Source: Chitinophagaceae bacterium UBA4407 (GTDB taxonomy: Bacteria > Bacteroidota > Bacteroidia > Chitinophagales > Chitinophagaceae). From it: a stretch of 64,000 bases of DNA. The stretch covers positions 1 through 64,000 of the forward strand of contig DGQT01000079.1 in the NCBI GenBank assembly GCA_002390845.1, read 5' to 3'. Shown here piece after piece: positions 42,963 through 50,716 of the stretch. Position numbers and translations under genes: made by a program. Below the pieces are notes generated by a model, which was not told the origin of the DNA, searched no databases, and worked only from the letters and a program-made list of their open reading frames with translations. The first letter of the stretch is position 1, and every line of letters starts with the position of its first letter.

Positions 42963-43793
42963 CTAAAATTTTACCGGATTATTGTACTCTATCTTTTGAA
43001 TATTAAACCTGGCATAACTGAAATCGCCTTTTTCCAATCTCCACAATACATCAAAACTTAACGGTATAACAACGCCATTCATTTCTTTATAATTGCTCAT
43101 TTTAATAACCCAGGTAGCTAAAGTTTTCTCATCCATGTACCGCTTTGTTTCCATTTGGGTTATCTCTCCGGTTTCATTAAAAGTGATGTTAAAAAATAAG
43201 GAAAGCCCATCGTAGTTGAAAGTTAGTCTGGCAGTAAGTGAATCAACCGGAGTCCATTGTAATCTTTCGCCGGGTAATAAATTAGTCGGATACAAAATAC
43301 TTTCGCCAAGCCACCGCAGCAGTTCACCCTGGTTGTATTGTTCGCCTTTGGCATCTGCAACATTATACAAAGAGAAAAGTGAAACAATCAATCTTCCCTT
43401 ATCAGCAATATACATATCACGGGCAATGAACATGGAAGTAGTGCCTTTCCAGATAAAGCCCGGCTTTTCTGTTGTTGCATATTGTTCTCCTTTTATATTT
43501 ATCCAATCTTTATCAAACCCGGTTTTAAATTGACCATCGTGTGTAATTCTTGCATAACTGATGTATGGCTCACCATCTTTTAAAACATGTTTAAGATATC
43601 GTTGCACAGGTTCTGGTAAACCAACAAGTTGTTGTTGATGATATGCTTTATCAGAAATGTTTTTTGATTGAGCAAAAAGTTCCTTTACTTCTTTACTGAA
43701 GCGGATTGATAAGTTTATTTTACCAATAATTAATGTAATGGCGAGAAGGCCAATTATAGATATAACAATAATCATAGAGGTTTTGAATTTCAT
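42963..43793 (-). CDS. DUF6544-like membrane-anchored protein
   Basis: I start at MKFKTSMIIVIS (43793), which leaves a gap of seven bases after the preceding gene; a start at 43811 would overlap that gene by 11 bases. The 276-residue product has an N-terminal membrane helix (about residues 5-25) and then the conserved pattern LVGLPEPVQRYLKHVL, RITHDGQFKTGF, QYATTEKPGFIWKG and GELLRWLGESILYPTNLL. That matches a widespread uncharacterised family (DUF6544/DUF6920) of probable periplasmic proteins. It is the last gene of a three-gene set with a membrane protein and an Acg-like nitroreductase. Confidence 0.75.
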   Translation of the reverse strand: MKFKTSMIIVISIIGLLAITLIIGKINLSIRFSKEVKELFAQSKNISDKAYHQQQLVGLPEPVQRYLKHVLKDGEPYISYARITHDGQFKTGFDKDWINIKGEQYATTEKPGFIWKGTTSMFIARDMYIADKGRLIVSLFSLYNVADAKGEQYNQGELLRWLGESILYPTNLLPGERLQWTPVDSLTARLTFNYDGLSLFFNITFNETGEITQMETKRYMDEKTLATWVIKMSNYKEMNGVVIPLSFDVLWRLEKGDFSYARFNIQKIEYNNPVKF

Positions 43794-43800
43794 TTTTATA

Positions 43801-44445
43801 TTAATTTCCAATATTATTCCTGCTGATCAATTCCTTTTTAAACATTATCGCAAGCAGCAACATAGACAGCGGTGCCGTAATTGCCCATGGCATACCAATA
43901 AGCAGCAGCTTTTCCGAAAAGCCAGGATAGAAATAAACAACCGCTATTAAAGGTGTAACAAGTGCGTGTGCAAGGAAACTGTATTTGACCAGTTTCTGAA
44001 ATCCTTGTTTGTTAAATACAGGAACAGCAAATAAAGTTGCTAATCCCATACAGATATACCCGATTGCATCAAAGTCCCAAAAGAGTGAATGAGGCGTTTG
44101 ATTAAGTATGCGTATTTCTTCAGCAGATCCATTAAGTGTCATAGGAATTACTGTTGCTAACTGAACAACATAATTTGCAGTAACAAATACTGCATACATC
44201 ACTGTAAAAAGAAGTGCCGCATGGCTCCAGAATTTTTTATCAGCAGGTGCTGTGTAGTGCAGTGCAAGCATTGCAAGAAGAAATGGTATAACTATACAAA
44301 GTGAAAACCCGAAAATTAAAATTTGATCAGCCGGAAAAGTAACAACACCAAGAAGCTGCAACAATTGAGCAACATTGAATGCAACAATAGCGACAAATGC
44401 AATAGTTGCTGACCAAAAACCGGCTTTATAGATTGTTTCATTCAT
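43801..44445 (-). CDS. Hypothetical polytopic membrane protein
   Basis: The 214-residue protein has about six membrane helices and short polar loops (PADKKFW, NKQGFQKLVK). It resembles small DUF4386-like or unnamed Bacteroidota membrane proteins, but I cannot assign a family firmly. It lies 28 bp downstream of the Acg-like nitroreductase gene and is nearly contiguous with the DUF6544-like gene. The three probably share a transcript. No catalytic residues stand out. Confidence 0.65.
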   Translation of the reverse strand: MNETIYKAGFWSATIAFVAIVAFNVAQLLQLLGVVTFPADQILIFGFSLCIVIPFLLAMLALHYTAPADKKFWSHAALLFTVMYAVFVTANYVVQLATVIPMTLNGSAEEIRILNQTPHSLFWDFDAIGYICMGLATLFAVPVFNKQGFQKLVKYSFLAHALVTPLIAVVYFYPGFSEKLLLIGMPWAITAPLSMLLLAIMFKKELISRNNIGN

Positions 44446-44473
44446 GGTTAATTTGTTGTAGTAAAATTCTTTT

Positions 44474-45589
44474 CTACGTTCTTATAAATTTATCAACCGA
44501 ACGCCTGAGCGAAACCGGCTCAGGATAATTTTTTAAGTAACCTGTTCTTAAAATAAATTGAACAGGTTCGTTAATGCCAATAGAACTATTCAATAGTTGA
44601 TTGGTTGCTGCTTCTTCAATTATCTGTGTCATAGGATGTATAGCAATGTTTTTATCCCTTATTTTTAACAGTAATCTTTGCAAACGCATTCCGGTTTCAA
44701 GCAAAGTTGTTACTGCATAGTCTTTGCTTATAATCAGCAGCCAGCCTGCAGATTGCGCAACCTGCTGCACCACTTTATCAATACTTTGATCTCTGAAACC
44801 TTTTTTCATCACATCAGCTTTGTTATAAAAGTTTCGCAAATACCAGCCTGGTATTCCTTCTATTTCCATGCCAGCTAACGTTAATCCATCTTCATTTTTT
44901 GCAGCATCTTTGCTTGAAAACCTAATCCAGTTTGCCAGCTCACTTTGTGCTGCATCACGATAAGATTGTATTTTGTTAGCTTCAATAGTTTGCTCATTCA
45001 TCCATTGATGTTCTTTTGATGAATTGGGAATGTAATGGATGAAATCATTTTCTCCATTGATCAAATAAGCAGCATCTTCTTTTTCCAATACATCATTTAA
45101 ATAGTTTGACCTTACTGTTCTTCGTTGCTTTATTTTTTCAATGTCATAGTTATTAACGTTAGGTGCTTTGGTAAGTTTTACATCAACAATATGTTCGTCC
45201 TGGTTAGTACTTGCTAACACATCAAACTGACAACTGTAACCGGCATTGCCTGCAGCATATTCAAGGTTTTGCATAAAAGCTCCAATCGATAAAATGGTTT
45301 CTCGCTGCGTAGGGTCAACACCCCGAAGCCACCGGGTTTTATCATTGCCAATAATCCAGTGATAAGGTTCTGTATATTTTATAAACCAGGGTTGCGTATT
45401 GTGCCCGCTTGGCGCAAGCGATGCAAGCAATAATATTTCTCTTTCATCTGGTTTTAGTGGAATTTTTGTTGTTTCATTTTGCTTACTGTTTGCTCTTACA
45501 AAATTACTTTTATCACTCAGCAAATAATAAGTTACTCCTGCAACAACAATTGTACTTCCGGTGAGCGTTAAAAACTTTCTTCTTTTCAT
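44474..45589 (-). CDS. Acg-like FMN-dependent nitroreductase family protein, exported
   Basis: The 371-residue protein starts with a twin-Arg-lacking but signal-like segment (MKRRKFLTLTGSTIVVAGVTYYLL), probably an anchor or a Tat-like signal. The following domain matches the Acg family: LLLASLAPSGHNTQPWFI, QRETILSIGAFMQNLEYAA, KQRRTVRSNY and AGWLLIISKDY. Nitroreductase-fold proteins bind FMN; Acg members are linked to hypoxia or dormancy in mycobacteria, and may store FMN. Its role here is unknown. It heads a three-gene minus-strand set. Confidence 0.82.
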   Translation of the reverse strand: MKRRKFLTLTGSTIVVAGVTYYLLSDKSNFVRANSKQNETTKIPLKPDEREILLLASLAPSGHNTQPWFIKYTEPYHWIIGNDKTRWLRGVDPTQRETILSIGAFMQNLEYAAGNAGYSCQFDVLASTNQDEHIVDVKLTKAPNVNNYDIEKIKQRRTVRSNYLNDVLEKEDAAYLINGENDFIHYIPNSSKEHQWMNEQTIEANKIQSYRDAAQSELANWIRFSSKDAAKNEDGLTLAGMEIEGIPGWYLRNFYNKADVMKKGFRDQSIDKVVQQVAQSAGWLLIISKDYAVTTLLETGMRLQRLLLKIRDKNIAIHPMTQIIEEAATNQLLNSSIGINEPVQFILRTGYLKNYPEPVSLRRSVDKFIRT

Positions 45590-45689
45590 ACAATCTTTTT
45601 TTTAATATTTTATGTTACAGTTGATCGTATGCCTTACAGGAAGTATTGTTTAGCGAGGTTGATGCACTATGCTGAATATTGAACCAACA

Positions 45690-45747
45690 GCTCAAGAGTG
45701 CGACGCAAGAAAAGTTTTATAGTAGTAATGCAATTTGGCTCATAAAA
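45690..45747 (-). repeat. Dispersed repeat, single right arm (locus q)
   Basis: GCTCAAGAGTGCGACGCAAG, then AAAGTTTTATAGTAGTAATGC, ending TTTGGCTCATAAAAA with the outer box intact. It inversely faces locus p across three genes. Confidence 0.85.
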
Positions 45748-45773
45748 AATACCAACACTGCACTAAATATTTT

Positions 45774-46391
45774 TTATTGCCCGCTGATAAAACCTTCCTT
45801 CACCATTCTTTTATAAACAACTTTTGCAACTTCTTCTGTTAGTTTTTTTACACCATCGGGGTTGGTTGTTTCGGTAAGGCCGGTCCAGATAATTTTATCT
45901 TCTTTAATGGAATATACATTGGTTTCAACTGTATAGGTTTTTGTGGTGGAATAGTAGCCGGGGTTGGAATAATAAGACCAGCTTCTGTAATAATAACCAC
46001 TAAAATTTCTGAAATAGAATGGGTATAAAGAAGTATTGCCGGGTGTATAAATTTTTTCTTTATCAACATCAACCAACCGCATGGTTACAGCGCCGTCAAA
46101 GCCATCCAGTTTTATTTTTTCACGTAAATCATCTTCGTTTTTTGTATCAAAATTATGATCAAGATAGTTGTACGCTACAATACCTTTTCCATTAAGGTAG
46201 CCCGCCATTTGATCTTCTGCTTTACGGCTGCTGGTTTCATCTTTAAACAATGCCAGCACCAGCACTTTATTTAATTTATCAACAGCAACCTGTTTATCAG
46301 GTTCTCTCCAATTGCTGGTTATTTTTGTTGAACTGCACGACGCTAAGACCACTGTATAAATGATTAGTGCAGAAATGATGATCTTTTTCAT
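45774..46391 (-). CDS. DUF4136-like lipoprotein
   Basis: The 205-residue protein has a lipoprotein signal with lipobox VLASC at about residue 19 and then CSSTKITSNWREPDKQ, a common opening for small Bacteroidota lipoproteins. It has VLVLALFKDETSSRKAEDQMAGYL and DKIIWTGLTETTNPDGVKKL, which fit the DUF4136 pattern of proteins that respond to envelope or metal stress. A Tyr-rich stretch (FSGYYYRSWSYYSNPGYYS) lies in the middle. It is transcribed alone. Function is unknown. Confidence 0.75.
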   Translation of the reverse strand: MKKIIISALIIYTVVLASCSSTKITSNWREPDKQVAVDKLNKVLVLALFKDETSSRKAEDQMAGYLNGKGIVAYNYLDHNFDTKNEDDLREKIKLDGFDGAVTMRLVDVDKEKIYTPGNTSLYPFYFRNFSGYYYRSWSYYSNPGYYSTTKTYTVETNVYSIKEDKIIWTGLTETTNPDGVKKLTEEVAKVVYKRMVKEGFISGQ

Positions 46392-46496
46392 AGATATAAT
46401 TTATAGCAAAGGTGGGCACTCTGAAAATGTATACTCTTACATAACTTTAGAAATAAGTTGTATCATTCACACATTTAGCAAATGCCGCTTCTCTAT

Positions 46497-46799
46497 TCAG
46501 GCAGTATGCTGTTGAATGATTTGCATAAGCTGGCTGGCTGATAATACACCTGATTGCCGCCATTTTATTGCTCCATTCTTAAACAGGATTAGTGTGGGTA
46601 CACCCTGTATCTGATAGGAAGATGCTGTTTGCGGACTTTTATCAATATCTATTTTTAAAATAGTAAGCTTATCCCCGGTTTTTCTTTTCAGTTCTTCAAG
46701 AATAGGTTTCATCGTTTTGCATGGGCCACACCATTCTGCAAAAAAATCTACTAAAGTTGGCGTTTCGTTTTTTATTATCTCAGAAAATTTGTTACTCAT
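46497..46799 (-). CDS. trxA: Thioredoxin
   Basis: The 100-residue protein is a classical thioredoxin with active site FFAEWCGPCKTMKP and the cis-proline segment QGVPTLILFKNG. It reduces protein disulfides in the cytoplasm. It lies five bases downstream of the MlaD-type gene and is probably co-transcribed with the lipid transport operon. The redox pair here is complete, unlike in the thioredoxin-like protein at 15363. Confidence 0.93.
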   Translation of the reverse strand: MSNKFSEIIKNETPTLVDFFAEWCGPCKTMKPILEELKRKTGDKLTILKIDIDKSPQTASSYQIQGVPTLILFKNGAIKWRQSGVLSASQLMQIIQQHTA

Positions 46800-46803
46800 A
46801 GTT

Positions 46804-47793
46804 TTATTTGTTTGCTTTTTCTTTTTTCTTAAAAAATCCTTTCAATAAAAAATTGTGCTGCAGCGCTTCAAGATCTTCATCTAATTTCTTACTGCCGCTT
46901 TCGAGATTTTTTAAAGTGATTTTTAAAGATGCAGCGGCGGCAGAATCATTTAATAATACACCCACCGCATTATCTTTTTCGTTTAACCTGTTGCTTACTG
47001 TTTCAAGGTTTGCGGTAAACTTGCTTACTGCTTTGGCTGCATTTTCTAATTGCGATAACGTAGCTTTTATATGGTTGTAAGCAATAGTGTCGTTTACAAG
47101 ATCATGTATAGAATTGCCGGGTGTATTTAGTTTGCCTGAAAAATTTTGCAGGTTATACAATACATTTTTACTGCTTACAGAAGCTGTTTTGAAATTGGCA
47201 ACTGTTGATTGCAGGTTATCAACTGTAGTTCTTAGTTTATTCGCTATAGCGGAATCGTTTAATAAGGTAGCCAGTGTTCCTTTACCGCTGTCTATCTTTT
47301 TGCTGATGCTTTTAAAGTCATTGGTTATCTCCAGTAAGTTTTTATTATTGGCTTGCAATGTTGCCAGCATATCATCTGTGCTGAGTGCTTTTTCCACTGC
47401 CAAATAATCGTCTTTCGCGATATTTGGCGCAGCAGCGGTACCGCCGTAAATAATAATAATCTTATTTCCTATTAAGCCATCTGACCCAATTTTGGCCATG
47501 GCATCTTTGTGTATTTGTGATTGGGCACTTTGCTCAATACTCATGGTAACCAGTACCTGTGAATTGCCATAAAAACTAATCTTTTTTACAGTGCCTACTT
47601 TTACACCCAGCAGCCAGATATTGCCACCTTTCAATAAGCCGCCTACATCTGTAAATACTGCGTTGATGGTAAATGATTTTACAAACGTTTTTTTCTGGCC
47701 GCCTAAAGTAAATATGGTAACAACCAGTATTACCAAAGCAAGGAATACAAAAATTCCTACTATTACCGGACGGTTATTTTTTAATGATTTCAT
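46804..47793 (-). CDS. mlaD: MlaD family (MCE) phospholipid-trafficking protein
   Basis: The 329-residue protein has an N-terminal membrane helix (about residues 10-28), an MCE domain (about 38-115, with AVFTDVGGLLKGGNIWLLGVKVGTVKKI and SDGLIGNKIIII) and a long helical C-terminal region (about 140-310). It is the periplasmic substrate-binding subunit of an Mla-type transporter that moves phospholipid across the envelope. It overlaps the ATPase gene by four bases, and with the permease gene forms a minus-strand operon. Its helical tail is longer than in E. coli MlaD, as is common in other phyla. Confidence 0.9.
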   Translation of the reverse strand: MKSLKNNRPVIVGIFVFLALVILVVTIFTLGGQKKTFVKSFTINAVFTDVGGLLKGGNIWLLGVKVGTVKKISFYGNSQVLVTMSIEQSAQSQIHKDAMAKIGSDGLIGNKIIIIYGGTAAAPNIAKDDYLAVEKALSTDDMLATLQANNKNLLEITNDFKSISKKIDSGKGTLATLLNDSAIANKLRTTVDNLQSTVANFKTASVSSKNVLYNLQNFSGKLNTPGNSIHDLVNDTIAYNHIKATLSQLENAAKAVSKFTANLETVSNRLNEKDNAVGVLLNDSAAAASLKITLKNLESGSKKLDEDLEALQHNFLLKGFFKKKEKANK

Positions 47794-48572
47794 TTGCTGT
47801 TTATAAAATTGTAATCGTAAAAAGTTCTTACTGCCACATCTTCTGTATTAAATACTTCTTCAAAGCTTCCTGTTGTTAAAAACTTTCCATCAAGTATCAT
47901 TGCAACCCTGTTCGCAGTGGTTTTTGCGCAGGTAAGATCATGTGTAATAATGATGGAACTTGTATTGTATTGTTGCTGTACCTTAACGATGAGATTATTT
48001 ATTTCTATGCAGGTTATAGGATCAAGCCCGGCAGTTGGTTCATCGTACAACATAATTTCCGGTTGCAGAATTAAAGTACGTGCAATGCCTATGCGTTTCT
48101 TTTGTCCACCTGAAAGTTCTGATGGCATCTGGTTTATTGTTTGTGATAATCCCACATCATTCAGTACCGATTCAATGGCAGCGTTAACCTCTTTGGTGCT
48201 TAAATTACGGCGATTTCTTACCAGTGGAAAAGCAAGGTTTTCGCTTACACTCATACTGTCATACAAGGCACTGCTCTGAAATGAAAAGCCTATTTTCAAA
48301 CGCAGTTGTTGTAATGCCGCAGTACTTATTTTATCTACTTCCTGGCCCAACACTTTAACCATACCACTATCTGGTTTCAGCAGACCGGAAATGATTTTTA
48401 TTAAAACAGATTTTCCACTTCCCGAGCGGCCAAGTACAGCAAGGTTTTCTCCTTTGAATATATCAACATCAATTCCATTCAACACATTAAGTGTACCAAA
48501 AGATTTTTTCAGATCTCTTATGGAAATCACCGGTTCTTTATCATCATACTGTATGTTTTTTTTATCTGCCAA
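47790..48572 (-). CDS. mlaF: Mla-type ABC transporter ATP-binding protein
   Basis: The 260-residue protein is an ABC ATPase with Walker A GRSGSGKS near residue 51, signature LSGGQKKRIGIAR near 148, Walker B IMLYDEPTAGLDP near 170 and a switch His in IITHD. The KRIGIARTL segment and the neighbours identify it as the MlaF-like subunit. It powers phospholipid transport with the permease encoded at 48849. The permease lies upstream but is separated by a 204-bp repeat element inside the operon. Confidence 0.92.
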   Translation of the reverse strand: MADKKNIQYDDKEPVISIRDLKKSFGTLNVLNGIDVDIFKGENLAVLGRSGSGKSVLIKIISGLLKPDSGMVKVLGQEVDKISTAALQQLRLKIGFSFQSSALYDSMSVSENLAFPLVRNRRNLSTKEVNAAIESVLNDVGLSQTINQMPSELSGGQKKRIGIARTLILQPEIMLYDEPTAGLDPITCIEINNLIVKVQQQYNTSSIIITHDLTCAKTTANRVAMILDGKFLTTGSFEEVFNTEDVAVRTFYDYNFINSK

Positions 48573-48611
48573 TGTTTTTAATCTTATATGCTTAAAAGAA
48601 ATTAATAAATA

Positions 48612-48815
48612 TTTTTATGAGCCCAACTGAAATATTTTCATGGCATCCCGGTTGCGTCGCACTCGTGTACGTTCTGTCCGAAAGTCGGCAAGATGGAAAG
48701 TCCGAAAGATGATTTGCTAACTGAATGCTGATTCCTGAATGCTGACACCTTTTCCAAACGTACAAGTGAGTGACACAACAAGCGATGATAGTAGCAATGC
48801 AGCTCACAAAAAAAA
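48612..48815. repeat. Dispersed two-arm element with mixed arms inside the mla operon (locus r)
   Basis: The left arm (48612-48670) runs from TTTTTATGAGCCCAAC to GTTGCGTCGCACTCGTGTAC (type A). The right arm (48760-48815) begins GTACAAGTGAGTGACACAAC (type B) and ends GCTCACAAAAA. The core is about 89 bp. It lies between the permease and ATPase genes. Confidence 0.88.
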
Positions 48816-48848
48816 ATCAACATACTACATGCAACTATAAATAAATTT

Positions 48849-49658
48849 TTATCTTATTGCATTTACAAACTGCACGATCACCATTTCTTCCAAGAAAATT
48901 AAAAACATAGAAAGTACCACCGCTAAGTTTGCTGCCCTGCCTACACCCTGTGTGCCGTTCTGCGCATAAAAGCCCTGGTAACAACCTGCCACACCTATTG
49001 TAAAACCGTATACAGTAGCTTTAAAAATAGAGGAAAATATATCTAAGAATGAAATGGTGCCAAACGCACTTTTAAAAAATGCTGTAAAGCTGGTAAGCTC
49101 ATTGGCATGTATGTTAAGATATGCGCCGATCATGCCAATAAAACCTGTGTACAACACCAAAACCGGCAACATAAAAGTGATAGCTAAAACACGTGTTACC
49201 ACAAGAAATTTAAACGGGTTTGTTGCTGATACTTCCATTGCATCAATCTGCTCCGTAACCTTCATGGAGCCTAATTCTGCGCCCATATTAGAGCCTACTT
49301 TACCTGCGGCTATTAAAGCTGTAACCAATGGTGCCAATGCTCTTATAATTGCAATAGATATAAGCGAAGGCAACCATGAACTGGCACCAAAATTTGATAA
49401 GGAAGGTCGTGATTGTTTGGTAAAAACAATGCCCGTGATAAAGCCTGTTAATGATACAAGCGGTAACGATTTATAGCCAACCTGGTAACATTGGTTAATG
49501 ACTTCTTTAAATTCAAAAGGACGCGAAAAAACTTCTTTAAAAAAACGCCCAATAAATACATATACATTATAGATACCTGAAAAAAAAGAGTCCGCATTTT
49601 TGGATACTACAAATTTTTCAGGCTTGGTAGTTACGGGTATTTCCATTTCTGGTTCCAT
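48849..49658 (-). CDS. mlaE: Mla-type ABC transporter permease
   Basis: The 269-residue protein has about five membrane helices and the MlaE family segments LVSLTGFITGIVFTKQ, VTALIAAGKVGSNMGAELGSMKVTEQIDAMEV and ATVYGFTIGVAGCYQGF. It is the inner-membrane core of a lipid transporter. It is the first gene of the set permease, ATPase, MlaD, thioredoxin. The 276-bp gap to the ATPase gene is larger than elsewhere in the operon because of the inserted repeat. Confidence 0.92.
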   Translation of the reverse strand: MEPEMEIPVTTKPEKFVVSKNADSFFSGIYNVYVFIGRFFKEVFSRPFEFKEVINQCYQVGYKSLPLVSLTGFITGIVFTKQSRPSLSNFGASSWLPSLISIAIIRALAPLVTALIAAGKVGSNMGAELGSMKVTEQIDAMEVSATNPFKFLVVTRVLAITFMLPVLVLYTGFIGMIGAYLNIHANELTSFTAFFKSAFGTISFLDIFSSIFKATVYGFTIGVAGCYQGFYAQNGTQGVGRAANLAVVLSMFLIFLEEMVIVQFVNAIR

Positions 49659-49690
49659 GTATATTTTTTACTATTTAAATATTTTCTCCC

Positions 49691-50716
49691 TTACAGTGCC
49701 CATTTCATAGCTTCATTGTATTCGCCGGAGGCGGCAGCATGATTGCATTTTGCACGATGATACAATGCCTGCTGCGCAGCCTTTATGTTGGCTTCATCAC
49801 CATGCCAGATATCCATAGCCGGTTGCTGAATGGCACGTGCAAATGAAAACGATAATGGCCATGGAAGTTTTGATTTAAACTGAACATGCATGGCATTTAA
49901 ATGCGCAGTTGCCAGTTCACCAGCTTGCCCACCCGATAAAAATGCAATACCTGCTACAGCAGCCGGTACTGATTGCAGTAAGCATGTTACTGTAGCATCA
50001 GCAACTTCTTCAACAGTTGATTGATCGGTACTTCCTGATCCGGGCATTACCATGTTTGGTTTTAATATCATTCCCTCTAACAAAACCCGTTGCTGGTAAA
50101 GCTGGTTAAAAACAATTCTCAATACGTGCTCTGTTACTTCAAAGCATTTTTGTAAATGGTGCGTTCCTTCCATCAATACTTCCGGCTCAACAATGGGCAC
50201 CAAACCTGCTTCCTGGCACAATGCAGCATAACGAGCCAAAGCGTTTGCATTAGCCTCTATACAACCTTGTGTGGGAAAGCCTTCACCTATAACAATTACA
50301 GCACGCCATTTTGCAAAACGGGCACCCATCTCAACATATTCTTTCAGGCGTTCACGCAATCCATCCAAACCCTCTGTTACTTTTTCTCCGGGAAAACCTG
50401 CCATAGTTTTAGCGCCTGCATCAACTTTAATACCCGGTATAATACCTGCATCAATAAGTGTTTTGATAATAAGCGTTCCATCTTTCATTTGCTGGCGTAT
50501 TGTTTCATCGTACAATATTGCACCGCTTATATATGCGCCAAGACCTGGTGTGGTTACAATCAACGCTCTCCAGTCGCGCCGGACTTCTTCAGTTTGCGCA
50601 ATACCAAGTTTCGCAAAACGTTTATTACAGGTGTCATAACTTTCATCCATTGCCAGCAAGCCTTTATTGCCGGCAAACAATGCCGCAGCCGTATCAATCA
50701 ATATTTGTTTATGCAT
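49691..50716 (-). CDS. Fructose-bisphosphate aldolase, class I
   Basis: The 341-residue protein is a class I aldolase: GLLAMDESYDTCNKRF near the N-terminus, KWRAVIVIGEG, and the Schiff-base Lys region EGMILKPNMVMPGS, with a final GGQAGELATAHLNAM. It cleaves fructose-1,6-bisphosphate in glycolysis. I start at MHKQIL (50716), which overlaps the phosphoketolase end by eight bases; the longer frame to 50767 is out of frame inside that gene. It is the last gene of the cluster and should connect the phosphoketolase pathway to triose phosphates. Confidence 0.9.
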   Translation of the reverse strand: MHKQILIDTAAALFAGNKGLLAMDESYDTCNKRFAKLGIAQTEEVRRDWRALIVTTPGLGAYISGAILYDETIRQQMKDGTLIIKTLIDAGIIPGIKVDAGAKTMAGFPGEKVTEGLDGLRERLKEYVEMGARFAKWRAVIVIGEGFPTQGCIEANANALARYAALCQEAGLVPIVEPEVLMEGTHHLQKCFEVTEHVLRIVFNQLYQQRVLLEGMILKPNMVMPGSGSTDQSTVEEVADATVTCLLQSVPAAVAGIAFLSGGQAGELATAHLNAMHVQFKSKLPWPLSFSFARAIQQPAMDIWHGDEANIKAAQQALYHRAKCNHAAASGEYNEAMKWAL

